Shown: in pieces, positions 9,134-17,198 of the stretch | Layout: each line of letters starts with the position of its first letter | How positions within the stretch are numbered: position 1 is the stretch's first letter | Assembly: GCA_028281325.1 (NCBI GenBank) | Contig: JANQKC010000032.1 | Location: forward strand, 1-64,000 | DNA: 64,000 nucleotides | Reading direction: 5' to 3' | Origin: Alphaproteobacteria bacterium | GTDB taxonomy: Bacteria; Pseudomonadota; Alphaproteobacteria; UBA8366 | Made by a program: the position numbers and the translations under genes | The notes under the pieces: model-generated | The model's database searches: none | Told to the model about the DNA's origin: nothing | The model's input: only the letters and a program-made list of their open reading frames with translations

Positions 9134-9756
9134 ACCGCGACCTGATCATCGAACGCCTCGACGGTGCCGTGGCGGGACGCTGGGGGTCGGGCATGGCGCG
9201 CGAGCAGCGGTCGGAACGCGGCGACCACGACCTCAATCCCGGCATGCCGAAGCCGACGACATTGAAGCCCGCCGCCGTGCTGGTGCCGATCGTGGAACGC
9301 CCGGCCGGGCTGACCGTTATCCTGACGCAACGGACGGATCATCTGAACGATCACGCCGGACAGATCAGCTTTCCTGGTGGCCGTACCGAGCCGGACGACC
9401 CCACGCCGGAGGCGACGGCTTTACGGGAGACGGAGGAAGAAATCGGGCTGCCGCGCCACCGAATCGAAACGGTGGGGACGTTGGATATCTACGTGACGCG
9501 GACCGGTTACGAGGTCACCCCGGTCGTGGGGATCGTCTCGCCGCCGTTCCCGATCAAACCCGACCCGTTCGAGGTGGCGGATGTCTTCGAGGTGCCGTTG
9601 TCCTTCGTCGTCGATCCGACCAATCACCAGCGGGACAGCCGGACGCATCAGGGTATCCAACGGCAGTTCTACGTCCTGCCCTACGAGGAACGCTACATCT
9701 GGGGCGCCACGGCCGGCATGCTGGTCAATCTGGCCGATGTGCTGCGGCGGACATGA
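9130..9756 (+). CDS. Nudix hydrolase, CoA pyrophosphatase type
   Basis: A 208-residue Nudix protein. The motif LTQRTDHLNDHAGQISFPGG (about 65-84) is the UPF0035/NuCoA signature of CoA pyrophosphatases, and the Nudix box GX5EX7REUXEEXGU follows (G83 onward, with RETEEEIGL). It should split CoA or acyl-CoA into 3',5'-ADP and 4'-phosphopantetheine. The start is taken at the ATG overlapping the DUF1285 stop; an upstream in-frame extension would overlap that gene and lacks homology. Its stop overlaps the next start by four bases. Confidence 0.93.
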   Translation: MNRDLIIERLDGAVAGRWGSGMAREQRSERGDHDLNPGMPKPTTLKPAAVLVPIVERPAGLTVILTQRTDHLNDHAGQISFPGGRTEPDDPTPEATALRETEEEIGLPRHRIETVGTLDIYVTRTGYEVTPVVGIVSPPFPIKPDPFEVADVFEVPLSFVVDPTNHQRDSRTHQGIQRQFYVLPYEERYIWGATAGMLVNLADVLRRT

Positions 9757-10991
9757 CCGGCCGCCTTGCGCCTCAGCCCTGGATGAAAGCGCCGGAAACG
9801 GTGGCCGTCCTCGATGCGTTGGAAGGGGCGGGCGCGGAAGTGCGGTTCGTCGGCGGCTGCGTGCGGGATGCATTGCTGGGGCGCGCCGTCAACGACGTCG
9901 ATTTGGCGACCGATGCATTGCCGGAGAGTGTTGTCACCGCGCTCGAGTCGGCCGACATCAAGGCCGTGCCGACCGGGCTGAAGCATGGGACCGTCACGGC
10001 CGTGTCGAACCACCGCCCGTTCGAGATCACGACCCTGCGGCATGACGTGGAAACCGACGGCCGGCACGCGACCGTCGCCTTCACCGACGATTGGGAGGCG
10101 GATGCCGCGCGGCGCGATTTCACGTTCAACGCGCTCTCGCTGTCGCGGGATGGGGTGTTGCACGACCCGTTCGGCGGCGAGCAGGACCTGCGGGACGGTA
10201 TCGTCCGTTTCGTCGGGGATCCGACGCAGCGCATCGAAGAGGATGTCCTGCGTTTGCTCCGTTTCTTCCGTTTCCATGCGCACTACGCGGCGGGCGATTT
10301 CGATGCGCCGAGCTTGGCGGCCTGCCGCGCCTTGGCCTCTCGGGTGCCGCGTCTCTCGGTGGAACGGGTCTGGTCGGAGATGAAGAAGTTGCTGGCCGCG
10401 CCGGACCCGGCACCGGTCGTCCGGACGATGGCGGCGATCGGCGCGCTTGCGTCCATCCTGCCGGACCCGATCGGCGTGGATAGGCTCGATCGTCTCGTTC
10501 CCGTCGAAAAGAAAGCGGCGGCGCGCTGGCCGAATGTCGCCGGAGACGCCATCCGCCGCACGGGGGCACTGCTCCCGCCGGACGGCGCATCGGCGGCGGA
10601 GGCGGCGCGCCATCTTAAGGTTTCGACGGCTGAGCGGGCGCGGCTCGTGTCCATCGCCGATGCCCTCGGTCAACCGCCCGACATGTCGTCGGACCCGGCG
10701 CTGCGCCGTCTCCGCCGCCGGTTATCGCAGGAGGGAATGGTCGATTTAGCGCTGGTGTTGTGGGCCGAGAGCGGCAACGAGGAGACGTCGGTGGCGGCGG
10801 TCGAGATCGCGCTGTCTTGGACCCCGCCGGATTTCCCGCTGTCCGGACGGGACGTGACGGCCCTCGGCATCAAATCCGGGCCCGATATCGGCCGGTCGCT
10901 CGCCGCCGTCGAGGAGTGGTGGATCGCCGAAGACTTCGCGCCGGACCGCGACGCCTGTCTCGCCCGGCTACGCGATGTGGTGGACGGTTAG
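9753..10991 (+). CDS. CCA tRNA nucleotidyltransferase / poly(A) polymerase family
   Basis: A 412-residue class-II nucleotidyltransferase. Near the N-terminus are the nucleotide-binding GG (RFVGGCVRDALLG, about 32-44) and the catalytic DxD in NDVDLATDA (D48, D50), followed by RRDFTFNALSL and DPFGGEQDL, the conserved B and C motifs; RIEEDVLRLLRFFRF is also typical. It adds or repairs the 3'-CCA of tRNA. The start ATG overlaps the Nudix stop. Distinguishing CCA-adding from poly(A) polymerase activity by eye is not certain, but the alphaproteobacterial gene next to a Nudix CoA pyrophosphatase is usually the CCA enzyme. Confidence 0.93.
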   Translation: MTGRLAPQPWMKAPETVAVLDALEGAGAEVRFVGGCVRDALLGRAVNDVDLATDALPESVVTALESADIKAVPTGLKHGTVTAVSNHRPFEITTLRHDVETDGRHATVAFTDDWEADAARRDFTFNALSLSRDGVLHDPFGGEQDLRDGIVRFVGDPTQRIEEDVLRLLRFFRFHAHYAAGDFDAPSLAACRALASRVPRLSVERVWSEMKKLLAAPDPAPVVRTMAAIGALASILPDPIGVDRLDRLVPVEKKAAARWPNVAGDAIRRTGALLPPDGASAAEAARHLKVSTAERARLVSIADALGQPPDMSSDPALRRLRRRLSQEGMVDLALVLWAESGNEETSVAAVEIALSWTPPDFPLSGRDVTALGIKSGPDIGRSLAAVEEWWIAEDFAPDRDACLARLRDVVDG

Positions 10992-11012
10992 GCGATATCC
11001 GGGGCTTCACGC

Positions 11013-11465
11013 ATGCAGTTTCGTAAAGCGCGGCTCGAAGAGTTGCCGGCCCTCAGCCACCTTTGCCTCAGGTCCAAGGCGGTTTGGGGCTACGACCGGG
11101 CGTTTATCGATGCGTGCCGCACGGAACTAACGCTAGGGGCCGACGATCTGGCGCGGACGTCCATCGTGGTGGCCGAGGTCGACGGCGCAGTTGCGGGTCT
11201 GTATCAGCTGGATGTCGATGGCGATGCTGCGGAACTGCTGAAGCTCTATGTCGAATCGACACGACTCAATGGCGGTGTTGGCCAGGCGCTCTTCACCGCC
11301 GCCGCGTGCGAGGCGAAGGATCGGGGTGCGACCCGGATGCGCATCGAAGCGGACCCCAATGCCGCCGCCTTCTATCAACGCATGGGTGCGGTACGGTCGG
11401 GGTCGGCGGAGTCTGGCTCGATCCCGGGACGCTACCTGCCGTGTTTCGAGTGCCCGCTTTCATAA
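11013..11465 (+). CDS. GNAT-family N-acetyltransferase
   Basis: A 150-residue protein with the GNAT pattern: an N-terminal FRKARLEELPALSHLCLRS strand-helix, central VAEVDGAVAGLYQL, and an acetyl-CoA-binding region LYVESTRLNGGVGQALFTAA, in which the usual Q/RxxGxG/A loop is slightly altered (NGGVGQ). The C-terminal AAAFYQRMGAVRSG is typical. Substrate unknown. It lies 21 bases after the CCA gene and is probably the last gene of that unit; the next gene is convergent. Confidence 0.88.
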   Translation: MQFRKARLEELPALSHLCLRSKAVWGYDRAFIDACRTELTLGADDLARTSIVVAEVDGAVAGLYQLDVDGDAAELLKLYVESTRLNGGVGQALFTAAACEAKDRGATRMRIEADPNAAAFYQRMGAVRSGSAESGSIPGRYLPCFECPLS

Positions 11466-11511
11466 CGAGAAAGTGCGCCGGTTAGTTTGCGCGGAGTAGA
11501 GGGCCGTCGGT

Positions 11512-13044
11512 CTATTCCGCATCGGGCGCCGGTTGGTGCAGCCGGTCCCGCCGGGTCTTCACGGTATCGACCTGACGGTGGATTTCGGCATCGTTCCAGC
11601 CAAGATGGGCCGAGACCGCCTCCGCCGCCGTCTGAATCTGCGAGTCGCTTAGCTGGTGGCAATAGCCGAGTCCGGTCCGGGCGAACAGGATGTCGCTCAG
11701 GGACGCCGCATGTTCCGTCTCCGCGACATATCCAAGATGGGAGAGCCGGACGCTGTCGTCGCCGTCGACGACCGGCAGCGCATTGGCGTCCTCCGGCAGT
11801 TTGCGCGGCGTGTAGTCGGGGTTCTGCGCCGCGCCGGAGGGATCGACGAGCCGCCGGACCGCCGCCGTCATCTCCCGTCCCGCCGACCGGTGGCTCATCA
11901 CCGGGCCGGCCGTCATCGCCAGCACGTTCGGCATTCCCTGGTCCGTGAGGTCGTGAATCTCGCGCGACCGGTTGCCCTTGGGGATATCGGGATCGTAGGT
12001 CAGGGGGCGGACGCCCGCCCAACTGTAGACCACGTCGGAACTGCCGAGTTCCAGCCCCGGCAACACGGTCCGTGTTTCGGCGAGCAGAAAGTCGACTTCC
12101 GAGGTGTTGACGCGGATATCCTCGATATCGCCCTCGTAAACCGTCTCCGTCGGCCCGATGTGGTGGTATCCCCCTTGGCTGGGCAGGCAGTAATGCGGCT
12201 CGCCGATGCTGTTCACGGTCGCGATGCCGTAGTCGTGGAATTCGGACGGCAATTGGACCGCGATATGCGATCCCTTGGTACCGAGGATGTAGCGCTTGCC
12301 GCCCGTTCCGTCCTGGACCGGTCGGTTCACCGCGTCGATCCAGATTCCCGCCATGCTGAGGACAACCGGGGCGGTGACGGTCGACTCGCCATCGTTGCCG
12401 GTCAGGCCGATACGCCAGTCGCCGCTTGTGTCCCGCTCGATCAGCCGGGCGGTGGTGTGGTTTCGGACCACGGCGCCCATCCGTTCCGCGTCGAGGACCG
12501 CGTCGATGCAGAACCGTTCCGGCCAATCGAGCATGTACTCCCGGAATGTCGCGACCGACCGCAGTTGCGCGGGGTCCGCCAACGCATCGACCAACGGCAG
12601 CCGGCGCGCTTCGTCGGGCGGCAGGCGCCGGTAGTCGAGCGGGACCGTTTTCGGCCCCAGCGCACCGAGGAGTCGGAACCCGATATCGAGATGCCAAGGC
12701 TTGTAGGGGCCGTTCTTGTAGATCGGAAAACACAGGGTGTAGGGCATAAGGCGGCCACTGGAATCGGTCACCAGTTCCGCGCGCGTCTGCATCGATGCTT
12801 TCGCCATGGTGAGCGCGGTGCGGAAGCGGCGCGGGCTCAGCATGAAATCCCGCACCGGGTTCGGCGTTTCGAAGTACCGCAACCCGCAGTGCAGCATGCC
12901 TGTCGACCGGCTGCTCGACCCCGAGGCGAAATCGCCCTTGTCGACCAACGGGACGGCATAGCCGGCCGCCGCCAGATGCTGCGCGCTGCTGGCGCCGTTT
13001 ATGCCGCCGCCGATGACGACGACATCGAATCGCCGGCCGTCCAT
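11512..13044 (-). CDS. GlpD-like FAD-dependent dehydrogenase
   Basis: A 510-residue flavoprotein: FAD-binding Rossmann start FDVVVIGGGINGASSAQHL (residues 6-24) and the GlpD-type segment KGDFASGSSSRSTGMLHCGL soon after. Length and C-terminal helical region fit the glycerol-3-phosphate dehydrogenase/oxidase family (GlpD, EryB-like). The start ATG 13044 is nine bases after the Gfo/Idh gene stop; upstream in-frame sequence lies inside that gene. Context with a Gfo/Idh/MocA enzyme and a 2-hydroxyacid dehydrogenase suggests oxidation of a sugar- or polyol-phosphate rather than plain glycerol-3-phosphate; this is inference. Confidence 0.85.
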   Translation of the reverse strand: MDGRRFDVVVIGGGINGASSAQHLAAAGYAVPLVDKGDFASGSSSRSTGMLHCGLRYFETPNPVRDFMLSPRRFRTALTMAKASMQTRAELVTDSSGRLMPYTLCFPIYKNGPYKPWHLDIGFRLLGALGPKTVPLDYRRLPPDEARRLPLVDALADPAQLRSVATFREYMLDWPERFCIDAVLDAERMGAVVRNHTTARLIERDTSGDWRIGLTGNDGESTVTAPVVLSMAGIWIDAVNRPVQDGTGGKRYILGTKGSHIAVQLPSEFHDYGIATVNSIGEPHYCLPSQGGYHHIGPTETVYEGDIEDIRVNTSEVDFLLAETRTVLPGLELGSSDVVYSWAGVRPLTYDPDIPKGNRSREIHDLTDQGMPNVLAMTAGPVMSHRSAGREMTAAVRRLVDPSGAAQNPDYTPRKLPEDANALPVVDGDDSVRLSHLGYVAETEHAASLSDILFARTGLGYCHQLSDSQIQTAAEAVSAHLGWNDAEIHRQVDTVKTRRDRLHQPAPDAE

Positions 13045-13052
13045 CGCCGTGC

Positions 13053-14117
13053 CTAGTCCGACATCAACGGCAGGTCCACCGAAACGCCGTTGCGGTGGGA
13101 CAGGGTGACGGCCTCGGTCCACTCCATGTATTTCACGCCGGTCACGAAATCGGTGTGCGTGACCGGTTCGCGCCCGCGGATCGCGTTGATGAACTCTTCC
13201 TCGACGCGCCAACTGCCGCGTTTGGCGGGATCGACGGCGACTTCCTCCATGTCGGACTGGCCGCGCTTGCCGGCGTGCAAGGACATCGCGCCCGATTTGT
13301 CTTCATGCAGGAACAATGTGCCCTCGGTACCGTGGATGTAGACCTCGGCGTTCGACGGGGCGTGTCCCAGCACGGTGGACACGGTGAAGCGCATCTGTCC
13401 CCCTTGCTCCATCCGCCCGACCACATCGATGTGATCGGGAATGGTCATCGGGACTCGGCGGCCGTCCGCGTCGGCGCGATGCGGCACCACGCTCTGTCCG
13501 ATGGCGCAGACCGACGCGGCGGGACCGACCCAGCGCATCATCGATTCGTACCAGATTCCCATGCTCATGATGTTGTTGCCGGAAAAGTCCCGGTCGTGCC
13601 GCCAATGCAGGGCAGATCCGCTATCCGGATAGTCGCTGTTGGCCGCGACGCGCAGGTCGATGGTGACCAGGTCGCCGATGGCGCCGGCGCCGATCATCTC
13701 GACGATGGTTTGGTCGAAGCCCAGCGTGCGGGGCGCCGGGACGATCTGTGCGATCTGTGTCGGGTGGAGGCGGGACACGTCCAGCATCTCCCGCGCCTCG
13801 CGCAGGTTGAGCGCCATCCGCGCCTCGCACAGGACGTGCTTGCCGGCTTCCAAAGCCGCGATGGTCAAGGGCGCGTGCATATACGGCCATGTTCCGATGC
13901 AAACGGCGTCGATGGTGTCGTCGTCGACGATTTCGGTCCAGTCGGCGGCCGCATTCGCGATCCCGAATTCGTCGGCGGCGCGCCGGGACGAGTCGAGCGT
14001 CCGGTTGGCGACGGATACGATTTCCACGCCGGGCTGTTCCAGAAGACCGGGAATGTGTTTGCCGCGGGTGTTTGCGCCGGCGCCGATCACGCCGACACGG
14101 ATAATGGGGTCTGCCAT
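13053..14117 (-). CDS. Gfo/Idh/MocA-family NAD(P)-dependent oxidoreductase
   Basis: A 354-residue protein with N-terminal Rossmann fold IIRVGVIGAGANTRGKHIPG (5-24), the CEARMALNLREA segment at the position of the usual E-K-P motif (here EARM, so the canonical catalytic Lys appears replaced), and a C-terminal alpha/beta domain. Enzymes of this family oxidise sugars, inositols or related polyols. A good ribosome site (AGGGAG) precedes ATG 14117. It is the middle gene of a three-gene minus-strand set. The altered EKP motif makes activity on standard substrates less certain. Confidence 0.88.
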   Translation of the reverse strand: MADPIIRVGVIGAGANTRGKHIPGLLEQPGVEIVSVANRTLDSSRRAADEFGIANAAADWTEIVDDDTIDAVCIGTWPYMHAPLTIAALEAGKHVLCEARMALNLREAREMLDVSRLHPTQIAQIVPAPRTLGFDQTIVEMIGAGAIGDLVTIDLRVAANSDYPDSGSALHWRHDRDFSGNNIMSMGIWYESMMRWVGPAASVCAIGQSVVPHRADADGRRVPMTIPDHIDVVGRMEQGGQMRFTVSTVLGHAPSNAEVYIHGTEGTLFLHEDKSGAMSLHAGKRGQSDMEEVAVDPAKRGSWRVEEEFINAIRGREPVTHTDFVTGVKYMEWTEAVTLSHRNGVSVDLPLMSD

Positions 14118-14187
14118 GGGTGTATCTCCCTAGTGTTTCGGCGACGGATCGCCGCTCGTTTCGATGACGCGCGTTGACCCGCGCGCG

Positions 14188-15144
14188 TCAGGATTGGACG
14201 TTGCCTTGCGGCGGGACGGGCGTGAGAACCGGTTTGCCGTCGAAATGAGCGCGCAGATTGTCGTAGACGAGATCGCCCATCGCGCGGCGGGTCTCGTTGG
14301 TGGAACTCGCGATATGCGGCGTCAGCACCACATTCTCCATTTCGATCAATGCCGCCGGGACCTCGGGTTCGCCGTCGAACACGTCGAGGCCCGCACCGGC
14401 GATTCGGCCGTTCTGCAACGCCGCAACTAGGGCCGGCTGATCGACGATGGGACCGCGCGCCGTGTTGATCAACAGGCCGTCCGGCCCCAGCGCCTCCAGC
14501 ACCGACGCGTCGACCAATCCGCGCGTCGCCTCGCCGCCCTCGCAGGCGACCAGCAGCATGTCGCTGGCCTCGGCCAGGTCGAGCAGGGTGGGATAGGAAC
14601 GGTAGGGCAGGTCGCCCATCGGCTTGATGTCGTGATAGGCGATGTTGATCCCGAAGACTTCGGCGCGGCGCGCCACCGCGCGGCCGATCCGTCCGAGACC
14701 CAGGATGCCGAGCCGCCGGCCACGGACAGTGGTCGCCAGGTCCATGCGGCCCTGCAGCCATTTGCCGGCGCGCAGGTAGCGTTCCGCTTCGCCGATCCGC
14801 CGCGATGTCATCAGGATGAGGGTCATGGCGAGGTCGGCGACGTCGCCGGTCAACACCTCGGGCGTGTGGGTCACGATGACGCCGCGTTTCTGCGCGGCGA
14901 CCACGTCCGTTGCGTCGAACCCGACGCTGAACGAGGCGATGATCGCCAGATTTTCGAGCTGGTTGATCAGGTTGGCGTTCGGCCCCTTCATGCCGCCCGC
15001 CAGGATGCCGCGAATCTGCGGGCCGACCGCGTCGAGGAGTTTGTCCGGTTCGGCCGGGTCGATGAAGTCATGGATCGTGTATTCCTGGGCCAGCCGCTCG
15101 GTCAGGAAGGGCGGCAGGACCGAGACTTGTAACAGATCAACCAT
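14188..15144 (-). CDS. D-isomer-specific 2-hydroxyacid dehydrogenase
   Basis: A 318-residue NAD(P)-dependent enzyme. The nucleotide-binding motif GILGLGRIGRAVARRAEVFG lies at about 145-164; catalytic residues are visible as Arg in LLINTARGPIVD, Glu in DVFDGEPEVP and His in NVVLTPHIASST. It resembles the hydroxypyruvate/glyoxylate reductase branch. First gene of the minus-strand trio with the Gfo/Idh and GlpD-like genes; it is divergent from the alpha/beta hydrolase across a 224-base gap that must hold both promoters. Confidence 0.92.
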   Translation of the reverse strand: MVDLLQVSVLPPFLTERLAQEYTIHDFIDPAEPDKLLDAVGPQIRGILAGGMKGPNANLINQLENLAIIASFSVGFDATDVVAAQKRGVIVTHTPEVLTGDVADLAMTLILMTSRRIGEAERYLRAGKWLQGRMDLATTVRGRRLGILGLGRIGRAVARRAEVFGINIAYHDIKPMGDLPYRSYPTLLDLAEASDMLLVACEGGEATRGLVDASVLEALGPDGLLINTARGPIVDQPALVAALQNGRIAGAGLDVFDGEPEVPAALIEMENVVLTPHIASSTNETRRAMGDLVYDNLRAHFDGKPVLTPVPPQGNVQS

Positions 15145-15368
15145 GGATGTTCGCCGTGTCGTGAGTCATTCTTCGCACCCTTTCTCAGGCGTCGTTGTAC
15201 ATTCGGGTATCTGTCACTGTGGCGCACGGTCGGCGGATCGACAAGTCGTGTCCCCGCCGGGTCAGTATGATGCGTCTCGCGGTTGCGCTACACTAATACA
15301 CACAGGTTTTGCGCGGCTCGATCCGAGCCGCCGCGCCGATACGTCAACAAACGCACAGGATGTATCCA

Positions 15369-16226
15369 ATGGCCACTGAAACGCTGACTCACACCACCGA
15401 AGACATCGAATACCTCCGTCACGGCGACCGGCCGATGATGATGCGGCTGTTCCGGCCGGCGGGAACGGGACCGTTCCCGGTCGTGGTCGACCTGCATGGC
15501 GGCGCCTGGTGCAAGGGCGACCTGTCGGAATGCGCGATGCGCGACGCGGCGTTGGCCGACGCGGGCATTGCCGCGGCGTCGCTGGATTTTCGGCATGCGG
15601 GCGACGGCTACCCCAGTTCGCTGATCGATATCAACTACGCGATCCGGTATCTGAAGGCCAACGCGGCGTCCTTGGATCTCGATCCGGAGCGCGTCGGCGT
15701 GACCGGGCAGTCGAGCGGCGGGCATCTGGCCATGCTCGCGGCGATGCGCCCGCTCGATCCGCGATATGCGTCGGTCGCGCTGGAGGCGGGTTCGCCCACG
15801 GTCGACGCCAGCGTGCGCGCCGTCGGCATGAATTGGCCGGTGATCAATCCGCTGTCGCGGTATCGCCGAGCCGTTCAACTGGCGAACAGCGATGACACGC
15901 CGGGTTGGGTCGGCGATATCCCGGCGCGCCACGACTTGTATTGGAAGACCGAGGAGAACATGGCGGAGGGCAACCCGATGCTGGCGCTGGAATCCGGCGA
16001 AGCGGTGGAAACGCCGCCGGCGATCTGGGTCCAAAGCCAGCCCGATCCGGTGCATGACTATCGCGATCCCGAGTCGCCGGTGGATATGAACGAGCCGGAA
16101 CGGTTCGCCGACAATTACAGGAAAGCCGGCGGGACGATCGACATCGTCCATATCGATAAGTCGGGCCGCGACACGCATGAAGCCGCGGACCCGATCGTGG
16201 CCTTCTTCCGCAAGCATCTCCTGTAA
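15369..16226 (+). CDS. alpha/beta hydrolase (esterase/lipase-like)
   Basis: A 285-residue hydrolase of the HSL/BD-FAE style: oxyanion-hole motif DLHGGAWCKGD (about 42-52), nucleophile elbow GQSSGG with catalytic Ser near 119, and late Asp and His candidates (PDPVHDY; SGRDTHEA). It should cleave a small ester or lactone. ATG 15369 is chosen because AGGA lies eight bases upstream; a start at 15360 adds three residues. It faces the 2-hydroxyacid dehydrogenase operon, so the hydrolase may supply its substrate, which is inference. Confidence 0.85.
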   Translation: MATETLTHTTEDIEYLRHGDRPMMMRLFRPAGTGPFPVVVDLHGGAWCKGDLSECAMRDAALADAGIAAASLDFRHAGDGYPSSLIDINYAIRYLKANAASLDLDPERVGVTGQSSGGHLAMLAAMRPLDPRYASVALEAGSPTVDASVRAVGMNWPVINPLSRYRRAVQLANSDDTPGWVGDIPARHDLYWKTEENMAEGNPMLALESGEAVETPPAIWVQSQPDPVHDYRDPESPVDMNEPERFADNYRKAGGTIDIVHIDKSGRDTHEAADPIVAFFRKHLL

Positions 16227-16244
16227 AGAGGAGAGTTTCGGCCG

Positions 16245-16616
16245 TTAGAAATCGGTGGTTTCACCAGCCCGGTGGGTGATCCGCTTGGGCGACGCGTGCA
16301 CGCCCATCGTGCGGAGCGGCGTCGTACCGGTGTTGCGGAAGCCATGCGCCGTATTCGGCGGGGCGACGATCGTCGATCCCGGGCCGATGGCGGCGACGTT
16401 GTCGTCGCTGTTGATCCACGCTTCGCCGCTGCCGTCCAGCACAGTGACGACCTCCATATAGGGATGCGAATGCGTCCCGGTGGAATAGCCGGGGGGCGAC
16501 GTCTGAATCCCGACGCGGACTGGCGTCGATCCCGCATCGTCCCCGACCAAGGTTTGGTAGAGGCGGCCCGACTCGTGCTCTTCGCGGTGCGCGTCTTCGA
16601 GGTGGAGTATCGGCAT
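16245..16616 (-). CDS. single-domain cupin protein
   Basis: A 123-residue cupin. Motif 1 is GTHSHPYMEVVTVLDG (two His and a Glu as metal ligands) and motif 2 is GPGSTIVAPPNTAHGFRNTG with the third His. These small proteins bind a metal and may be isomerases, dioxygenases or sensors; no substrate can be given. The gene is convergent with the alpha/beta hydrolase, 18 bases apart. The frame continues upstream to 16787 but that part has no cupin character, so ATG 16616 is used. Confidence 0.85.
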   Translation of the reverse strand: MPILHLEDAHREEHESGRLYQTLVGDDAGSTPVRVGIQTSPPGYSTGTHSHPYMEVVTVLDGSGEAWINSDDNVAAIGPGSTIVAPPNTAHGFRNTGTTPLRTMGVHASPKRITHRAGETTDF

Positions 16617-16684
16617 GGCGTCATCCCGTTCCAGAAAGATCAACTCCGTCCAGGATAGCGTAAAATCCGCCCGACCGCTCGGTC

Positions 16685-16987
16685 TCAGCGTTTCGCGATT
16701 TCCTTCTGGAGTTTTTTCAATGCGCCGATCAGCGTCTTGCGGTGGTCGTTGTCGTGGATCGGGTCGTCCGCCAAAGACTCCGCCCATTCCGACAGGATAT
16801 CAGCCAGCAGATGGTGGTGCAGGTGAATCGCGACCGCGCGTTCCGGCTCGCTGTCGTTTTTCAGCTTGATCAGAAGCCCGTCATCCTCCGACCGCGCCTC
16901 GAACTTCGATTGCCGGGTGAAGGATCCGATATAGAATTTGTCGGGAAAATCGATGGAGACTTCCGCTTTGTCCTTGATGGGTTTCAT
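16685..16987 (-). CDS. conserved-looking small protein of unknown function
   Basis: A 100-residue acidic/basic mixed protein (MKPIKDKAEVSIDFPDKFYI at the start, ending in a Lys-rich helix KTLIGALKKLQKEIAKR). It has no signal peptide or membrane segment. A central HLHHHLLADILSEWAESL could be a small helical core. The ATG is preceded by AGGACC. I do not recognise a family. It lies 68 bases before the cupin on the same strand and could share its transcript. Even codon use and a full-length open frame favour a real gene. Confidence 0.65.
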   Translation of the reverse strand: MKPIKDKAEVSIDFPDKFYIGSFTRQSKFEARSEDDGLLIKLKNDSEPERAVAIHLHHHLLADILSEWAESLADDPIHDNDHRKTLIGALKKLQKEIAKR

Positions 16988-17198
16988 CTGTTTTCAAGGT
17001 CCTCCCTTCGACGGTCTTTTTTGGATATGCCGGATAGAGTCAGGCTGGCCGGCGCGAATTATATAGCCGAACCGGTGCGCCGTGACGAGAGACAGGCGTG
17101 TCTCGCATTCGTAGGTCGAATTGGCGGCGGTTCGGCTGGGTGCCTATACTTCGTTGATCGCCACGATCGGAGAAATAGCGAGCGCGGGAGACGGGACC

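Noticed and set aside
9072..9752. Long upstream extension of the CCA enzyme frame
   Set aside because: Overlaps the Nudix gene in another frame and carries no CCA-enzyme features; the ATG at 9753 fits the family N-terminus.
11656..13056. 466-codon plus-strand frame opposite the GlpD-like gene
   Set aside because: Antisense shadow; the minus-strand frame has clear FAD motifs.
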